Position numbers and translations under genes: made by a program. Shown in pieces: positions 1 through 13,309 of a stretch of DNA of 64,000 bases; the first letter of the stretch is position 1, and each line of letters starts with the position of its first letter. The notes under the pieces were generated by a model. That model saw only the letters and a list, made by a program, of their open reading frames with translations. It was not told the DNA's origin and searched no databases. The DNA is from Pomacea canaliculata. Its lineage: Eukaryota > Mollusca > Gastropoda > Architaenioglossa > Ampullariidae. The stretch spans positions 1,957,371 to 2,021,370 of the forward strand of contig NC_037592.1 of assembly GCF_003073045.1 (NCBI RefSeq). Direction: 5' to 3'.

Positions 1-915
1 TATAAATCCTCATTATTATTATTAGGCTTAAACATCTAGCTCTGTCCACATCACTCACGTTCTTTTGATCCACCATTACTCTTTCCCAGTCTGTCAGGAA
101 TCTTGGAGTAATTTTCAACACACCATTGTCCTTCAAGAATCATGTTAACTCAGTCTGCAAGTCTCTCTTTCTTGAACTGCATGGATTAGCCACATCACAC
201 ATCACTTGGTCGCTTCCACCAAGCAGCTTATATTGGCATTAGTATTGTCCAGGCTTGACTGTTGTAACTATTTGTGGATCTTCCTGGCTGCCTGCTTAAC
301 AAGCTCCAGAGAACTCAGAACAATGCTGCTTGCATTGTATTCAACACATAGAAGGCCGATCATACCATACCACTTCCACAGGATATGCATTGGCTGCCAG
401 TGTGGGATTGCATTAAATTAAAGATTGTCATACTTTGCTATCATGTTGTTCATGGCCTTGGCTCAGTCTATATGTCTGAGCTTTTGTGGCCATACCAGCC
501 TAGCAAGACAGCTTGCTCAGTCCACACCAGTTTTTCCACTATCCTGTATGTGACTGGAGAAGTTTTACCATCACTCATTCTCTTTCTCTGGCCCCAGTAT
601 TCAGAGTCCTGTTTTGTCTCTTCTAAGTGGGGGCACTCCTTGCTTTTTGGTCTGGACTTACCTCTTTCCAAAATACCTAGGGTAATTGGTCTACCCTGAC
701 TATTCCTTTCTCCACCATTCTCCTATCTCTGCATTTCTTCATGTTCCTGGGAGTGTGAACTGTGCATGTGAAGGTATGTATTGTCTGCTTGAATGTAATG
801 TCTGTCTCAATCACTTGGCCTTGTTCCCTACTGCTCCCCTGTCTCTTGTAAAGTGCATCAAGCTTACCTTCATTTGGGAAAAATGTGCTATTTAAATCCT
901 ATCATTATCATCAAC
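1..915 (+). mobile_element. 3' end of a CR1/L2-like LINE (non-LTR retrotransposon), decayed
   Basis: Conceptual translation across several broken frames gives phrases typical of the C-terminus of CR1/L2-group reverse transcriptase ORFs: SVRNLGVIF near 92-115, LALVLSRLDCCNYL near 230-275, HWLPVWDCI near 388-412 and HGLGSVYMSELLWPYQPS near 451-504. The 3' end (about 868-915) reads TTCATTTGGGAAAAATGTGC and runs into a simple ATC/ACC-rich tail, as in LINEs of this group. The element begins left of the window, has multiple frameshifts and stops, and sits in a synaptojanin intron. Family placement is from recognition only. Confidence 0.7.
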
Positions 916-1265
916 ACCACTACCACCATTATCATTGTAATTGTCATTATTGTCATCCTTATCTTATTAATTATTTATGATAATTTTGTTTCTCTGTGAT
1001 GTTTTATGGCCACTAGTTTTTAAATAGTTGTATGCATTTGCTCAGAGGTTATGTGGATGCCTTTTTTAATATATGAATATTAACAGCTATCAGTTTGAAT
1101 CAGTTTATGCTTAGCACACTGAAACAAGAAGCTTATTGTTGTTTAATATTGCTACTGACAGAGATATGAAATATATTGAAATTAAAAAAAAAGCTAGCCT
1201 GGTTCTTGTACTTCAAAATCAGAAATAGTCATCAGCTGTTCAGACCCCTTTTGATGTATTCTCAG

Positions 1266-4200
1266 GTATTCCAGGGGTTGTTTGAAGGGAAAACCAATTT
1301 TCCTCCTACATACAAGTATGATATGTTCAGTGACGACTGGGACACAAGTGAAAAGTGTCGCACTCCAGCCTGGACTGACCGCATACTGTGGCGCCCTCCA
1401 TCTGCACCAGGCCGTGAGCTCAGTGCAAAGCAGCTTCTGTATACTCGAGCAGAACTGCGCATGTCAGACCATAGGTCAGGATTTTTAAAGTGTCAGATTG
1501 TATGTGGGAAAGTATAAAATGCTACATCAGACCAAAGTTTTAAATGTCATGAAAATCAGTTGCTTTCTATCAAAAGCACTGTCATTAACATTCCACCCTG
1601 TGTTTGTTGATGCTGTCAGTCACATATAACAACAATAGCACAAATAAATTCCCAGTGTGGAGGTGAGAACGGTGCATTATATTCATAGGAGTATGAGCAA
1701 ACCAACAGTTTAACATACAACAAAGAATACTATTAAATACTTCAACAGCTGCATAGAGGCTACACAGTAACAATATGACAGAGCATGGGGAGTTGCGACA
1801 TTATAGAGTGTCAGGAATTCAGGTGTGACACTATTATTTTCTTTATGAGATAAGTTAATCTAAAAAATGTCTGAAATTGTTTTTTAAAGGAAGGACAAAA
1901 ATCTTTCTTCGCTAGAAAGTTATTTTAGTTAATAAAGACCTTGGATGCTGAATTTTACGGGAACGTGGACATTTATATTGATATGTTTTTTTGCGTGTGT
2001 CTTTTTCTGTGAATGTAGTTCATATGCCCCTTTTCAAATCATATTTTCCTTGCCCTTAGATTGAATTGAATTGGAACCCATGAAATTTTCTCACAAAATT
2101 GCTATTTAATATTTTAATAGACATAACAAACAAATCAAACAAACCCTAACCCTTTATTGATAATTTTATGTGGAGAAATGTGACTGAAAAATTTGTTCTT
2201 CTTTATCATCATCATAGTATCCATGCATCCATCCATTCCACCTACCTATCCATCAATTATCAACAGTCATCATCTCACTTGGTCCTCAGTTCACCTTTAT
2301 CCATTTACTTTCTTTATGTTTTCCATGGTACTGTGTTTGCTGATACTTGTTTTTCATGTGCGGTTGACTATTGGCTTGCTTGTGGTCTTTGTGTACAGAG
2401 CATTGAGCACACCTCTACCCAGAAAAGTGCACTCTACAATTTCAATTATTATTTTGAAACCACCTTCACAATAAATGTTCTGAAGTGGTTGATGTTGCAG
2501 ACCAGTGGTGGGACTCTTTGAAGTGGACACTCTGCAGGTGGTGGAGGAGGATAAAGATCGTGTGCTCCGGGAAGTTATAGGTCAGCAAGGACCTCCTGAT
2601 GGCACTGTCATTGTCTCTATGGCCTCAGGGGGAGAGTTCACAGATGAGGCTGTGTCAGAAATTATGGAAAAATTCACTGAGTTTGGGGAAGTTATCATCG
2701 TCAGGTACTGTGATAAATGAAAACATGGCTCTTTTGGATCAGTTTTTGTTGATATTTAAATATTTTAACGATTCATGCAAAATTGTTCTCTCAGTCAGTG
2801 CTCAGAAAATCTAGAAGCAAAGACAGTTACAGTGAGCTGAATATATGGAGTTGTGAAGTGTTTTAGTGTTGTAAGGAATAAGCCATGCTACGCATACATA
2901 GACTCTGGTTCTGGCTTTCAGGTTTGTAGGTGCAGACATGTGGGTGCTATACAAAAATGGACAAGACGCTATGGAAGCTTTGCAGATGAATCAGAAAGAA
3001 GTATGGAATTTAATGTGTGTTGGTTTGTCAGTCCTTTGGTTTAGTATCAGTCCTTTTCAATCATAATAGCTCATAATTTGTTTTAAAAAAGTTCTTTTCC
3101 TGGGAAGATACCATAGCCTTTTAGTGTGTTTGATTTTGAAGTAAAAGGACATGGGCCTGTAGCTGGGAAACTTGTGCTGCCCACCGATTGCACCTTATTT
3201 ATCAGGAAAAGCAAAAGGCGGCAGGAGTGGTTGGACTCTCTTCCATGTGTGACGTAGACGTAACAAACTATTTACCATTTGCTACCCTATGGGATCCTTT
3301 ACCTTCATGATTGATGCATGCTTAAATTTCTTAGTTGAGATTTTTCTAAACTCTGTGTGGGTTTGTGAATGTGTGTGCATGTGCAATTGGGTGTGCGGGA
3401 CTTGCTTGCATATGGAGAAGGTGTGTGGAGAAGTCATCAAGGTTTGCTTGAAAACAGAAGCTTGGGAGAAGGCGATAGATCGTGAGGTGAAGCTGTGTGC
3501 AGCCAACACTGGCGCTTTATACAATGCTTTCACCAACAGCCTTCTAGGGGATGACTTTTCTATTCCATCCATGGAATTTGACATGGATGATGAAGGTATT
3601 TCTTTCATTTTTCACATAGTACTGGCATGTTACTAAATTTATTTTTTAAGAATAGATCAGTATTTCTTCCTGTCTTTTCAGTTGGTTTTTGGCTAATGCT
3701 GCCACCTGAAAATATGTACCTACTATCACTTCCATTACCTTCTTTTGCATTTGCTGCCTCCTCATCCTTGAGCTTGAGGACTTCAAATTGCTCATTGATC
3801 TTAAACTCACCTTCACATGGGGAAATCTGCTTTACAGATTTTGTTATTTTTTATTAATATGCAAAATAAAACCCACTAAATTGGTAATGACTTCACTACA
3901 GAAGAATCTTCATTGTCATCAAATCTATGTATGAGTGTGCAATTGCATTGATGTTTTGCTGTGTGGCTCTAACTCTTGCTTCCTGATAGAGCTCCTACCA
4001 ATTTCCCTATGGGTAAATAAAATCATATCTTAAAACAGGGGTGGGCAATTAATTTTCCCAAGGGGCCGCATGAGAAATTAGGATGGTTTTAGAGGGCCGG
4101 ACTAATATAGTTAACTCAGTTTTACCCAATACTGTGTATATAGTATATATACTAGCGGGCGGGCCAGCGGGCAGGCCGGTCAGCGACAGGAGGCGGGCCG

Positions 4201-7200
4201 GATGCTGCCCACGGGCCGGCCTTTGCCCAGGTCTGTCTTAAAAGATATTATTTTCAGGTTTGTGCTTCCACTCACTCATATGTGCTTGCATGCAGATGTG
4301 CACAAAGCAAATGTCTGCAGATATCTTCACAAGCTTGCTTACTCACGATCAGTTTGTAGCTGGGTATATCAGGGTATGCTGCTGTATGCCACAGGTGGTG
4401 ATGAAGATTACGAGGCAGATCAGTCAGCAGAAACACAGCATATGCCACTACAGCCAGAACCTGTACAGCCACTGATCTCTACTGGTCTGTGCCATCTTTC
4501 TGTTTGGTTCTTTTCTTTGAGGGTTTTTTTATTATTATTTTACTATACCTTTTATAAATATTACAGTTGGAATCCTTTTGGAGAAGGTATTGCCTGAATA
4601 AAAACCCATAGTGTCAGTCATTCAGCCAAAAGGGTTTTTTGAAAGTCTTTCATTTGCAAGATAAATTGTGAATGTTTGCTGTGGGGATTATACTTAGTTT
4701 GCTCTGCATTGATTACTTGCCTAAAAGAATTCTTAGTCATGCCTAAAAATTTCATAAAGCTCTCCTAATTATTTTTCTACCAAAGACCTACAGCCAACAT
4801 TATTTACAGGCCTTACAGATTCTCCGGCAGAGGAGAGAAGTGACTGGGAACCACCCAGTAGACAGCCAGCACGCCCCCAGCAACCTCAGAGGCCAGACAA
4901 AGCACCAGAACGACCACCATCTGCTGCCAAAATAATTGCAGATTCTTCACATTTGTTAATGGCAGAAAAAAATGTGCCATTGCGTGCTTCTCCATCACCT
5001 GAGGTCAGCTCTCTTTCTCTTCCTGCTTTTACTTTGTCATCGTATTGTCATTGTCTTTGGCCTTTCCATCTTTGCCTTCATCTTTCTTCTATTCATCTTT
5101 CTTAGCTGCATCAGTCAGTCATGTTGTATATGTATTAAAAAGAATTCCCATGCAACAAAGTCCTGAACATTTGTCATCAGATCTCAGAGCACCAGATTTG
5201 CAGTTTCAGTTGTCTTTTTTTTTTTTTCACTTTCATGTTATACTTACAAGACATTGCTGTCATTATTTATACAGCTGCAGAGAAAGCAGCCTCCCCAGAG
5301 ACCTATGGCTCCTCCTGCAAAACCACCTCCACCTCAGAGGCCATCTGGCGGTCCCCCAAAACCTTCCCCTCCAGTGTCCAGATCTACACCAGGTATGGAC
5401 ATTATATTCATGACAGGCTTTAGATTGCATTTTTTAAAAATAGGTTACATTAATTTTTTTATGCTTTCAGCTATATTTCACTTAAAGTCTTACTTCTTTT
5501 AGTAAATCCACTTGAATCTAGTTCGTACCTTTTTTCAGGTTCCCCTGGCAGGTCAGAAACACCAAAAATGCGGCAGCCACTGAGGCCACCTCCATCAACT
5601 AACACTAAAGTAAAAAAATCTCCCAACAGAGTGAGTAATGTTTAATCCTTTACCCCTGCTGCCAAAGCTTATGAGGAAGACAAAATATTTCTACCTTTTC
5701 CTTTGTGTCTTTTTGTTTCTTTGTTCTTTGTTTCCTGGTTGTTTTTATACCTCTTTATGTGTTATAATCCTTATTGTTTATTTTTGTCATTTGGTCATTG
5801 TATTATCAATATATTTGTATTTTTTTCTGTTGATAATTATATTGTTAATAAATTGATATTTTTGTCATTTGGTCATTGCATTGTCAATATATTAACATGT
5901 CAATATATTTGTATTTTTGTTGTTTGTTCATTGTATTGTCAATACACATGTATTTTGTATTTTTGCATTTTGGTCATTATATTGTCATTATATCTGTATT
6001 TTTGTCTTATTTCCTTTATTTCTCAGTCTCCATCACATTTCTCTTCTCTCTCACTCTCCAAGCTGTATGTTATCTCTCATTCTGTGTGTTTTCAGATCTG
6101 TTCCCTGATCCTTGTCCAGAGTTTTTTTGTTTACTTGTTATAATTTTCATGATTTATCTGGTTTTCCATTACTCAGCACCTACAGACAGCTCTGCACATT
6201 TCTCATTATCAAACAGCAAGTTTCGTAGAGCCAAGGAGAAGGGTGATAAAATGTAAAACCATGTATTTTTTGCAGTAGACAAGATTTTATTAGTGATGTC
6301 CTGTGCTTTGCAGATCACCTCAATTGGATGTCCTACAAATGTTAAACACACTGGACATGCCTCAACCCCTGAGGAAGCCCAGAAGCTGATGGAGCTGCTG
6401 TTGCATGGTGATGGTGTTGGAGGGACCAGTCCACTCCCTGCTCCCCTCAAACCCTCAGTCTCAGCTTCTGACCTCCTGGCAGGTATGATAGTGCTTGTGA
6501 TTTTGCTTATAGAAGTCATTTCAAAGGAACTATTTTTGATTATAGATTGGGTGAGGAACTTTTATCTTCTAGGCGATGTTATACATATCAAAATAGTTAT
6601 GGTTCTTCTTATTATTTTTCTGATCTCTTGTCTGTCTGTCTAAACTCCGGCTAGAAAATACCATTGCTATAAAGACAGCTCTTGACTCCTTCTTAGCATT
6701 CATTATTCAGACTCAACATTCAAACAATCAATTAAATCAATTTGTTTATAAAATACTATTCATGATTTAATTTTTGTCCATTAAATAGCAAATATTATGC
6801 ACTACAACTTTTTTTAAAAAATATTGTTTTTTATGAGTCAAATGTACTTTAAGACTAGATTTGCTTACCCTGTTGTTGTTTCTTATTTTTTTTTTTTTTC
6901 ATATCCTTCATTATCTGTCTTAGAGGCTCGGTGTTTTTGGTGTATTATAGCAAGTCATTGTTAGCTAGCATTTTTGTGTCTCTTTATCTTGTTGTTTTTA
7001 ACATTTGTTGGTCTGTGCAGAGAGCAAGACTTATTTGGCTGTGATGCTTTGATTAAATTTGAAAATGTGTATCCTCATTAGAAGGTCTTCTAGTAGGCAA
7101 AAGTCCTATAAAGCAATCTGAACAAAGAACCTAATTTGTTAGAGGGCAGACTATTCATCTGTAAGTTAAAGTGACCATGTTTGTGTTATTATTTCTCAGA

Positions 7201-8398
7201 CAATGGTATGGAGAGGTTATGTGCTGCACCAAAACCTATTCCTCGCAGTCGCACATCTTTTGACATGGATGGAGAAAGCAGGAATAAAGACAGTGCTGAT
7301 CTGCGTGCTCCAGCTACAACGCCAGTTCCAACACCTCGCACTCGCAGCATTGACAATCTTCTGGATGAGCCCTTGATGAATGACATTCCAGCTCCTCTTC
7401 CACGTCCCAGACCTGTCTCAAGGAGAGACTGTCCTTTGTCTGGAGAGCTTGATGGTGGTATGTCACTTACATCTCCAGCAGGTGGGCTTGCAGTTCCACC
7501 CATCCCCACCAGACCTGCTGCTGTCAAAGCAGAAGGGGCAGGACAGAAAAGTGCTTCCCCTAATACACCTTCCAGCCAGCCAGGTGTTTCTCCTTTGGTG
7601 CCAAAGCACCCTATCCCTGTCTTCTCCCAGTCCCAAATTAATCCACTGGATACGCCCATCTCCCTAGTACATGATATTTCAGACCCTGACCCCTTTGACA
7701 CTCGCCACATTGCCGACCCCTTCTGCACAAGACCTGCAGCTCATCTGCAGTTTAGTGAATCTCCTATGAATGGGGAACCAGCTGGCAAGGTGCTAAGCTC
7801 AGGTGTTGCAGGTAGCCATGGTCCTAGTCTATTTGAAAACATCTCTTCCCATTCTAATATTTCTATGGACCCCTTTGAGATAAGATCTTCAATACCTCAG
7901 ACCTCTACAGACCCCTTTGATACAAGATCAGTATTATGTCATGTCCCTTCAGATCCCTTTGACACTAGCTGTATTACCTCCCACATACCCACTGATCTCT
8001 TTGATGCTAGCTCCACTGGACGCCAGATTTCAGCAGATCCGTTTGATACCAGTGCGTTTCACATAGCAATCATGTCTACACATTCTGATACTCAGGAGCC
8101 CACACGGTCCAGTAGTCTGTCTGATGAGCAAGATGGTGAGGGAAGTGTGACCTGCCCAGACACCAGCCCTCCAGCTTCACCTTCCTTCACCTGCCCAAAC
8201 CTTCCACCACCCCAGTTACCTGCTATATCTGCTGGTCCACCCCCTCCACCACCAAGGCGTGACCTGACATCTTCAACAGGAATTTCATTACCTCCTCCCG
8301 TCCCCACACGGCGTGCTCCAGGGAACGTTCCCCACCCTAATCCTGATGTACCACCTGTGCCAAGCCGCCCAGGGCCTCCTCCTGTTCCACGCCGCTAA
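1266..8398 (+). CDS. SYNJ1: Synaptojanin, C-terminal half (inositol 5-phosphatase end, RRM-like domain, proline-rich tail)
   Basis: Phosphoinositide phosphatase that strips PI(4,5)P2 from endocytic vesicles so that clathrin coats are shed. Ten exons fit by splice sites and phase: 1266-1474, 2501-2704, 2922-3000, 3421-3595, 4395-4484, 4810-5003, 5275-5392, 5539-5630, 6314-6482, 7200-8398; about 842 residues are visible. Exon 1 carries the 5-phosphatase end ([24 protein letters not shown]) and the catalytic SDHRPV motif is completed across the exon 1/2 junction. Exons 2-4 encode the synaptojanin RRM-like (DUF1866) domain with QGPPDGTV. Exons 6-10 are rich in PxxP SH3 ligands, and the last exon holds DPF motifs of the AP2-ear-binding type. 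The SAC domain and most of the 5-phosphatase lie off the left edge. The SYNJ1 rather than SYNJ2 label is nominal, because invertebrates usually have one gene. The start of exon 4 was chosen because it keeps alignment length with the human protein; exon 6 could instead start at 4819. Confidence 0.93.
3799..3865 (+). mobile_element. Short LINE 3'-tail fragment in a synaptojanin intron
   Basis: The stretch CACCTTCACATGGGGAAA followed by CTGCTTTACAGATTTTG and a T/A-rich tail matches, with substitutions, the fragment at 34573-34650 and the 3' end of the LINE at 868-915. It is read as an isolated, heavily 5'-truncated 3' terminus of the same CR1/L2-like family. Evidence is sequence similarity within this window only. 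Confidence 0.45.
4036..4235. mobile_element. Non-autonomous hAT-type element (MITE), 200 bp, with intact 8-bp target duplication
   Basis: The element starts CAGGGGTGGGCAA and ends TTGCCCAGGTCTG, whose reverse complement is CAGACCTGGGCAA, giving 13-bp imperfect terminal inverted repeats. It is flanked on both sides by the perfect 8-bp direct repeat TCTTAAAA (4028-4035 and 4236-4243), the duplication length of hAT elements. The interior is rich in GGGCCGG blocks, as in many hAT-derived short elements of animals. No transposase is present. It lies in the synaptojanin intron between 3595 and 4395. Confidence 0.88.
5786..6010. repeat. AT-rich degenerate minisatellite in a synaptojanin intron
   Basis: The phrase TTTTTGTCATTTGGTCATTG and its variants recur about four to five times, each followed by TAT-TGTCAATATATxTGTAT. 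The spacing is irregular, roughly 40-80 bp. It lies between the exons ending at 5630 and starting at 6314 and has no coding signal. Confidence 0.7.
7868..8077 (+). repeat. Five tandem 42-bp (14-codon) DPF-motif repeats inside synaptojanin
   Basis: Units begin at 7868, 7910, 7952, 7994 and 8036, exactly 42 bp apart, in frame. Their first residues are DPFEIR, DPFDTR, DPFDTS, DLFDAS and DPFDTS. Four of five keep the DPF tripeptide bound by the AP2 alpha-appendage; the fourth has DLF. Two further DPF motifs lie upstream, within about 7690-7730. Confidence 0.9.
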
Positions 8399-11300
8399 TA
8401 GCTTGTTTGTGCTTGTATGTCCTTGATAATAATCCATGACACATCAGACAGCTTATCAGCATCTGATGCAAACATTTGAAATACTGATTTAATAAGCAGG
8501 ATAAGGAGACTGAACATGTCAAAAGCGGATTTGTTGCAGAGAAGGGAAGCACACAACATTCTTGAAGGTGCACTTCTTGGGACACCAAAAGGGTATTTCA
8601 CAGTTTTTGTTAAGAGCAGAAGTAAGTATTAAAGTAAAATGTGACATGGATGTGAGCACTCAGAGCAAGGGATCAGAGATATGCTCTGGTTACTTTTGTC
8701 ACCTTAAAGTTGATGGTTATTGTTTTCTTGTTTATGTTTTAGACATAGCATGGACATATGTGTTTTATTTTTATTTGTTACTCTCTGTCTGACTGCAATG
8801 TACATGCAATAGGTGATGATGTGACATTGGGTATGTCGTTTATGTTAAAAATTGCTAACAGTTGGTTATTTAGATCATAGTTGTTTTATTTATACAGATG
8901 ATATTTGTGCTTTTAAACCTGAGAACTTCTGCACTGGTTAAACAAAGACATAAGTCTTGTGGTGATATAATCTGTGTGATATGTATAGATCTGGTTTATT
9001 AACCCTAATTTTGTCTTCTAGTTAAAAATCTATGTCAATATTTCTGAGAACAAGTAATAGTATGTATAATACCTGTGTTCTCATACAACCGATTTATGTG
9101 TTAGTCTCAATATTTTTTAAATTTGTGGTTCTCTGTAAATATAAAATTCCCAAGAGATGAGGCAGGACCATTTGTAGTGTAACTGCTAGTGCCCTGTTAA
9201 CAGTTGTGTTCACAACCTACTTTATCTACAACAGGTGTGTATTTAGGTGATGCAGGTCTGAAAAGTACTTTTTGTACAGAGATGCATCATTGGCTGTCTT
9301 CTTGCAGCAAACCAACCTGCAGGCCAGGTGTTTGTCCACTTAAAGGATTTTAATCAGCATAACCATTTTTCACCTAAAATCTTTACCAAGGGAACATATA
9401 TTTTCCATCGCAATTCTTAGATTTTCTCCCCCTTTTTGTCCTGCTTTTGTAGCTTGAGTGACAATTAAGTCTCATCTGTTGTCCAGTGACAGACTAGAAC
9501 ACCATGGTTTTGCAGCTGCTGCAGCTGCAGAGAGCTCAAGAAGTGATTTGTGCTCATGGGATACTGAGACTAGAAGAGAATGTAAATGTTGGGGCAGCCA
9601 TCTTTGATCAATTGCTTGAGGCCGATGAATAAACAGTTTCTAGGGGTGAAGAGACAGAATCAACAAGCTAGTTTTGAAGTTAGCCTCATGCTTAGTTTTA
9701 AAAATGGAACTTTTTTTTAAAGTGGAAATCTATTTTATTGGTCTTCAGAAGTTTTGAATAAGCATGCCAGCTTCATTGTGAACGTGTCACTTTTTAGGGG
9801 AGATGATAACATTTGTAGGCACCTCAAAGAATCTTTTGATGTGGTGTAAGGCAGTTATTGATAGTTTTTGAGCTGGGGAACCTGTATGATCCAGCCATAA
9901 TATAAAATCTTTTAATATTTAATACCCAGTAAAATATTTACCCTGCCAAGTGTTTCCTTAAACAATTTTTGACAACATTCAGGTTATGGGTCAAAGCTTA
10001 TGATTTTGATACAAAAATAAAGATAACATTTTTGTTTTCACTTTTTCAAGGAAAATGTGCCCCTCATGTGTGTGCATAATTCGAAGGCCGTTTATATTTT
10101 ACAATTCTAAATCATTGGTCATAAAGTTTTGCTACCACAGATTTCCTGTTAATTATCCAGCAGACATGAAAAATAGTGTTACTCTTATGGTGTATCCACC
10201 AAAGGCTTTTTGTGTATCAGTGCTAGCAAAGGCTTTTTGTGTATTAGAGTTCTAAGTAACTGATCATAAAGCTTTGCTGCCACATAGATGGCTTTAGGTG
10301 GATCTTAGAGATGAACAAACTGTCATAGACAGACAGGGTGATGGGTGGGTTCACAGTTTGCTCATAGTTCTCCTGCTGACAACCTTAGTCTCAGACATTC
10401 AACTTACAGATATTTGCTTTCTGTTTTCATGCACTAAAAAGCAAGTCTAATACAAAGCAAAATATAAACAAAGTTAATATTGATAAAAAAAATCTGATTT
10501 GCAGGGCAGAAAATGGTTGCTCCAAAAGCTTTTAGAGATAAGTGGAACTTCTGTATTTATTGTCAAGCTAGAAACCGAGGATCAGGGGTGGATGTGGTGC
10601 TTCTAGATTATTCCAGTATGTATTCTAGTTTTCGAATTCGCATTCTTGTCTTGCCATGTCAGGGAATTCCAGTTGCTGCATTTCAAGAAAAAGATGTATT
10701 CATTTCCTTTGTGCATATAATTAACATTGAATTTGGAGTTTGAATCAGAACAAATTTTCACTAGATTTTGTGGTTAATTGATGTGTATTTGTGTAATGTG
10801 TCAGGCTTGTTGGTGTATAAATTCAGCTGCAATTGATATTAAAATCCAGTATACTTAGTATGAGTTATAAAGTGTGTAAACATATGACACACCCACATGT
10901 TATGTATTGGAAAGGCATTGTAAATTTCTAAAGTTTGTGATTTTTAATGTGACATAGAGATGGGCATAACAGCTACACTGGTTTTAGCTCTGTACAACTC
11001 TCCCTCCAACCAAAAATAACCCATAAAAATTGAGTGGCATTTATATCCAGGATAGTGATTTTAAAGTTATATTTTAACTAAAATATTGGCATCTTAATAT
11101 TTACTTTTTTAATGTGTTCTTGCTCTGGTTCTTTTAATGATGTTGGTTTTGTCCAATAATAATTAAATTCTAATTTGGTTGTAGGCCACGATCTGCCTTT
11201 TATAAAGGGACTTTGGTTTATGATGTAATGTGTAATCATTGATCAAAGTGTAAATGCAAGAAGTAGTGGCCATGTTCATAACCTGAAAACACTGCAAATA

Positions 11301-12791
11301 AGGCCTGGGCACAAGCTGCCACTAAAATATGCACCAGCCAACTGGATGAAACATAATTGTGTACAGGATAAGAATATAATAACAATAATGATGAGAAGTG
11401 ATGATGAGTTGCAATAGATAGATGTATTTGTAAAAATTGTTCAGTGCAGCTCATATCAATGTTGCTAATAAACTGTTTAAAAATTATAACTAAATTATAA
11501 TATCAATCATCATACTCATCTAACAGTGTAGAATAACTCCTTAAACTGGTTTTGTAGCATTGATCAATACATACTACAGTTGGATTTCAAACTACTAGAC
11601 CATCTTGTCACACAGGACATAGGATAGCACACAAAAACACAGGCACAAACAAGAAAAGAAAGAGTAATAGGTTATAAGTTTGATAAGGTTTCTATCATTC
11701 TTAAAATTGTGTAAAAGTTTGTAGGCTCATGTTGGTGCGTGCCTGGTTTTGTGCATGCCCAAATGGAACAGTTATATCTTGGTATTATTGGTTGGTGCTT
11801 GTAAAACTATAATTAGATCTGCAGAATGTGTTTCCTTGTATGGAGTCAAGTTTACCTATGGATGTACATATAAGGTAATGTTTAACTGCAATAATGAAGA
11901 TTTGCACTTTTCATTAGAACCAGCATTCAATTCCTTGAGAGTTCATATCCATGCTATGTTAAATCCTTTATATAGTTATATTGTTGTACATTCCTTAATA
12001 AGTGTTTAAGTGAAAAGAACCTTGTCGGGGGACTCTTGAAGAAACAGAAGAGTAACAAAACAAAGAAACCTCAGAAGCTAATGATATGTGCAAGAGGTCT
12101 GTTTCTATAGGACTCCATATGGGCATAGTGTGACATACACAGAGGATGTCACTTAAATTTTAATGGCAGCAAACTGACACATTCTCTAAAATCAGAATGA
12201 CCAGAGCTGTTTTCTGGAGGTCCATAGACTGTACTTTTCAAGTGTTTTGGAGGCTGTGATTGTTTCACTGTGCTGTTAGCATGTATAAACTGTTTTGCAT
12301 TAACTGTGATTAAGTTTATTTTGAATTTGAAACTGATCCAAGTGGCACATTAAGTTCTGGACTATAACAAAATATTCATCAAATGCATTTGTTCGCATTA
12401 TCAGACTGAGGCTTCCCAAAGGGAGATAAAATTTATTGTGGGATCCAGTTTTTTGTGTTAAATCTCTGCAGACTGGAATTAATCATAAATGTTTGCTAAA
12501 AATGTTAAAAGTTTCTCATTGTTTCATGACAAGAATTCTGGCAGGACAATTTTTGTTTTTTCACATTTGCCAGTTTCTTCTTTCCTCTGTAGCACTAGTA
12601 ACAGTTACATATAAGAGCACCATAAAAAATATTTACATTAATGATCAAGTCAGTGTGGCTGCGAAAGACACTTGCATGATCAGGCGAAAAAGTATGCAAA
12701 GGTCAGATGGCATTTTGGTCTTGATTTGGAATTTGTTTTCACATTACTTTTAATACTTTATTATTCAGAATAATGTTCTCAAATATTTGGT
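8399..12791. other. Synaptojanin 3' UTR and intergenic sequence
   Basis: No coding exon could be supported on either strand. The proximal part is probably synaptojanin 3' UTR; an AATAAA at 10016-10021 is a possible polyadenylation signal, with another AATAAA near 9626. The rest is AT-rich unique-looking sequence with only short chance open frames. Confidence 0.5.
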
Positions 12792-12806
12792 CTCAGAATA
12801 GTGTTG

Positions 12807-12994
12807 CGGTCCGGTGGCGCAACGGTTAGCGCCTGTCACCAATACAGTGAAGGTTGGCTGCCCAGAGTTCATTTCTCGTCTCGGGCACGCTGTTCTTTCT
12901 CTGCATGTGGCATCTGTTTACAGGGCTGGCTGCCTTGCCGTAATATAGCCTCAGTTGCTGACACGGCGTAAAATACCAATTCCCCCCCCCCCAC
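12807..12994 (+). mobile_element. tRNA-derived SINE with perfect 15-bp target-site duplication
   Basis: The head GGTGGCGCAACGGTTAGCGCC resembles a tRNA 5' half with a pol III A box; a decayed B box (GAGTTCATTTC) follows. The body (TGCATGTGGCATCTG, ATAGCCTCAGTTGCTG, GGCGTAAAATACC) ends in a C-run. The same 15-mer CTCAGAATAGTGTTG flanks it at 12792-12806 and 12995-13009, a hallmark of LINE-driven retroposition and of a fairly recent insertion. It is not a functional tRNA gene, because the acceptor stem is absent. Confidence 0.85.
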
Positions 12995-13309
12995 CTCAGA
13001 ATAGTGTTGTTATCCTGCATCTAGATTTTCAGATGAATCCTGAGAATATGGAAACTTATATATTATCTGACATTCATAAGAACACAGGTAGGACTCTGTC
13101 GCTTACCAAAGAATAAACTGCTAGACAGGATCCCTTACTTCAGGATAGAAACTTAAATAAGCAAGATAGCACAGAACCTTTGAAGAATAGCTGACTGTAA
13201 GTGTATGATGAAGAGTGTTTTTAAATTGCCTTGACCTGACATCTGCTTGCCTTGAGTTTGACAGAAAAGAATGTCTATCTTCTTCAGATAGCTTTATGTC
13301 AACCTTTAA

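Noticed and set aside
7189-7728. 179-codon minus-strand open frame
   Set aside because: Antisense of the proline-rich last exon of synaptojanin.
12826-12890. tRNA-like sequence with an A box
   Set aside because: No acceptor stem pairing, decayed B box, and a perfect 15-bp flanking duplication; it is the head of a SINE, not a tRNA gene.
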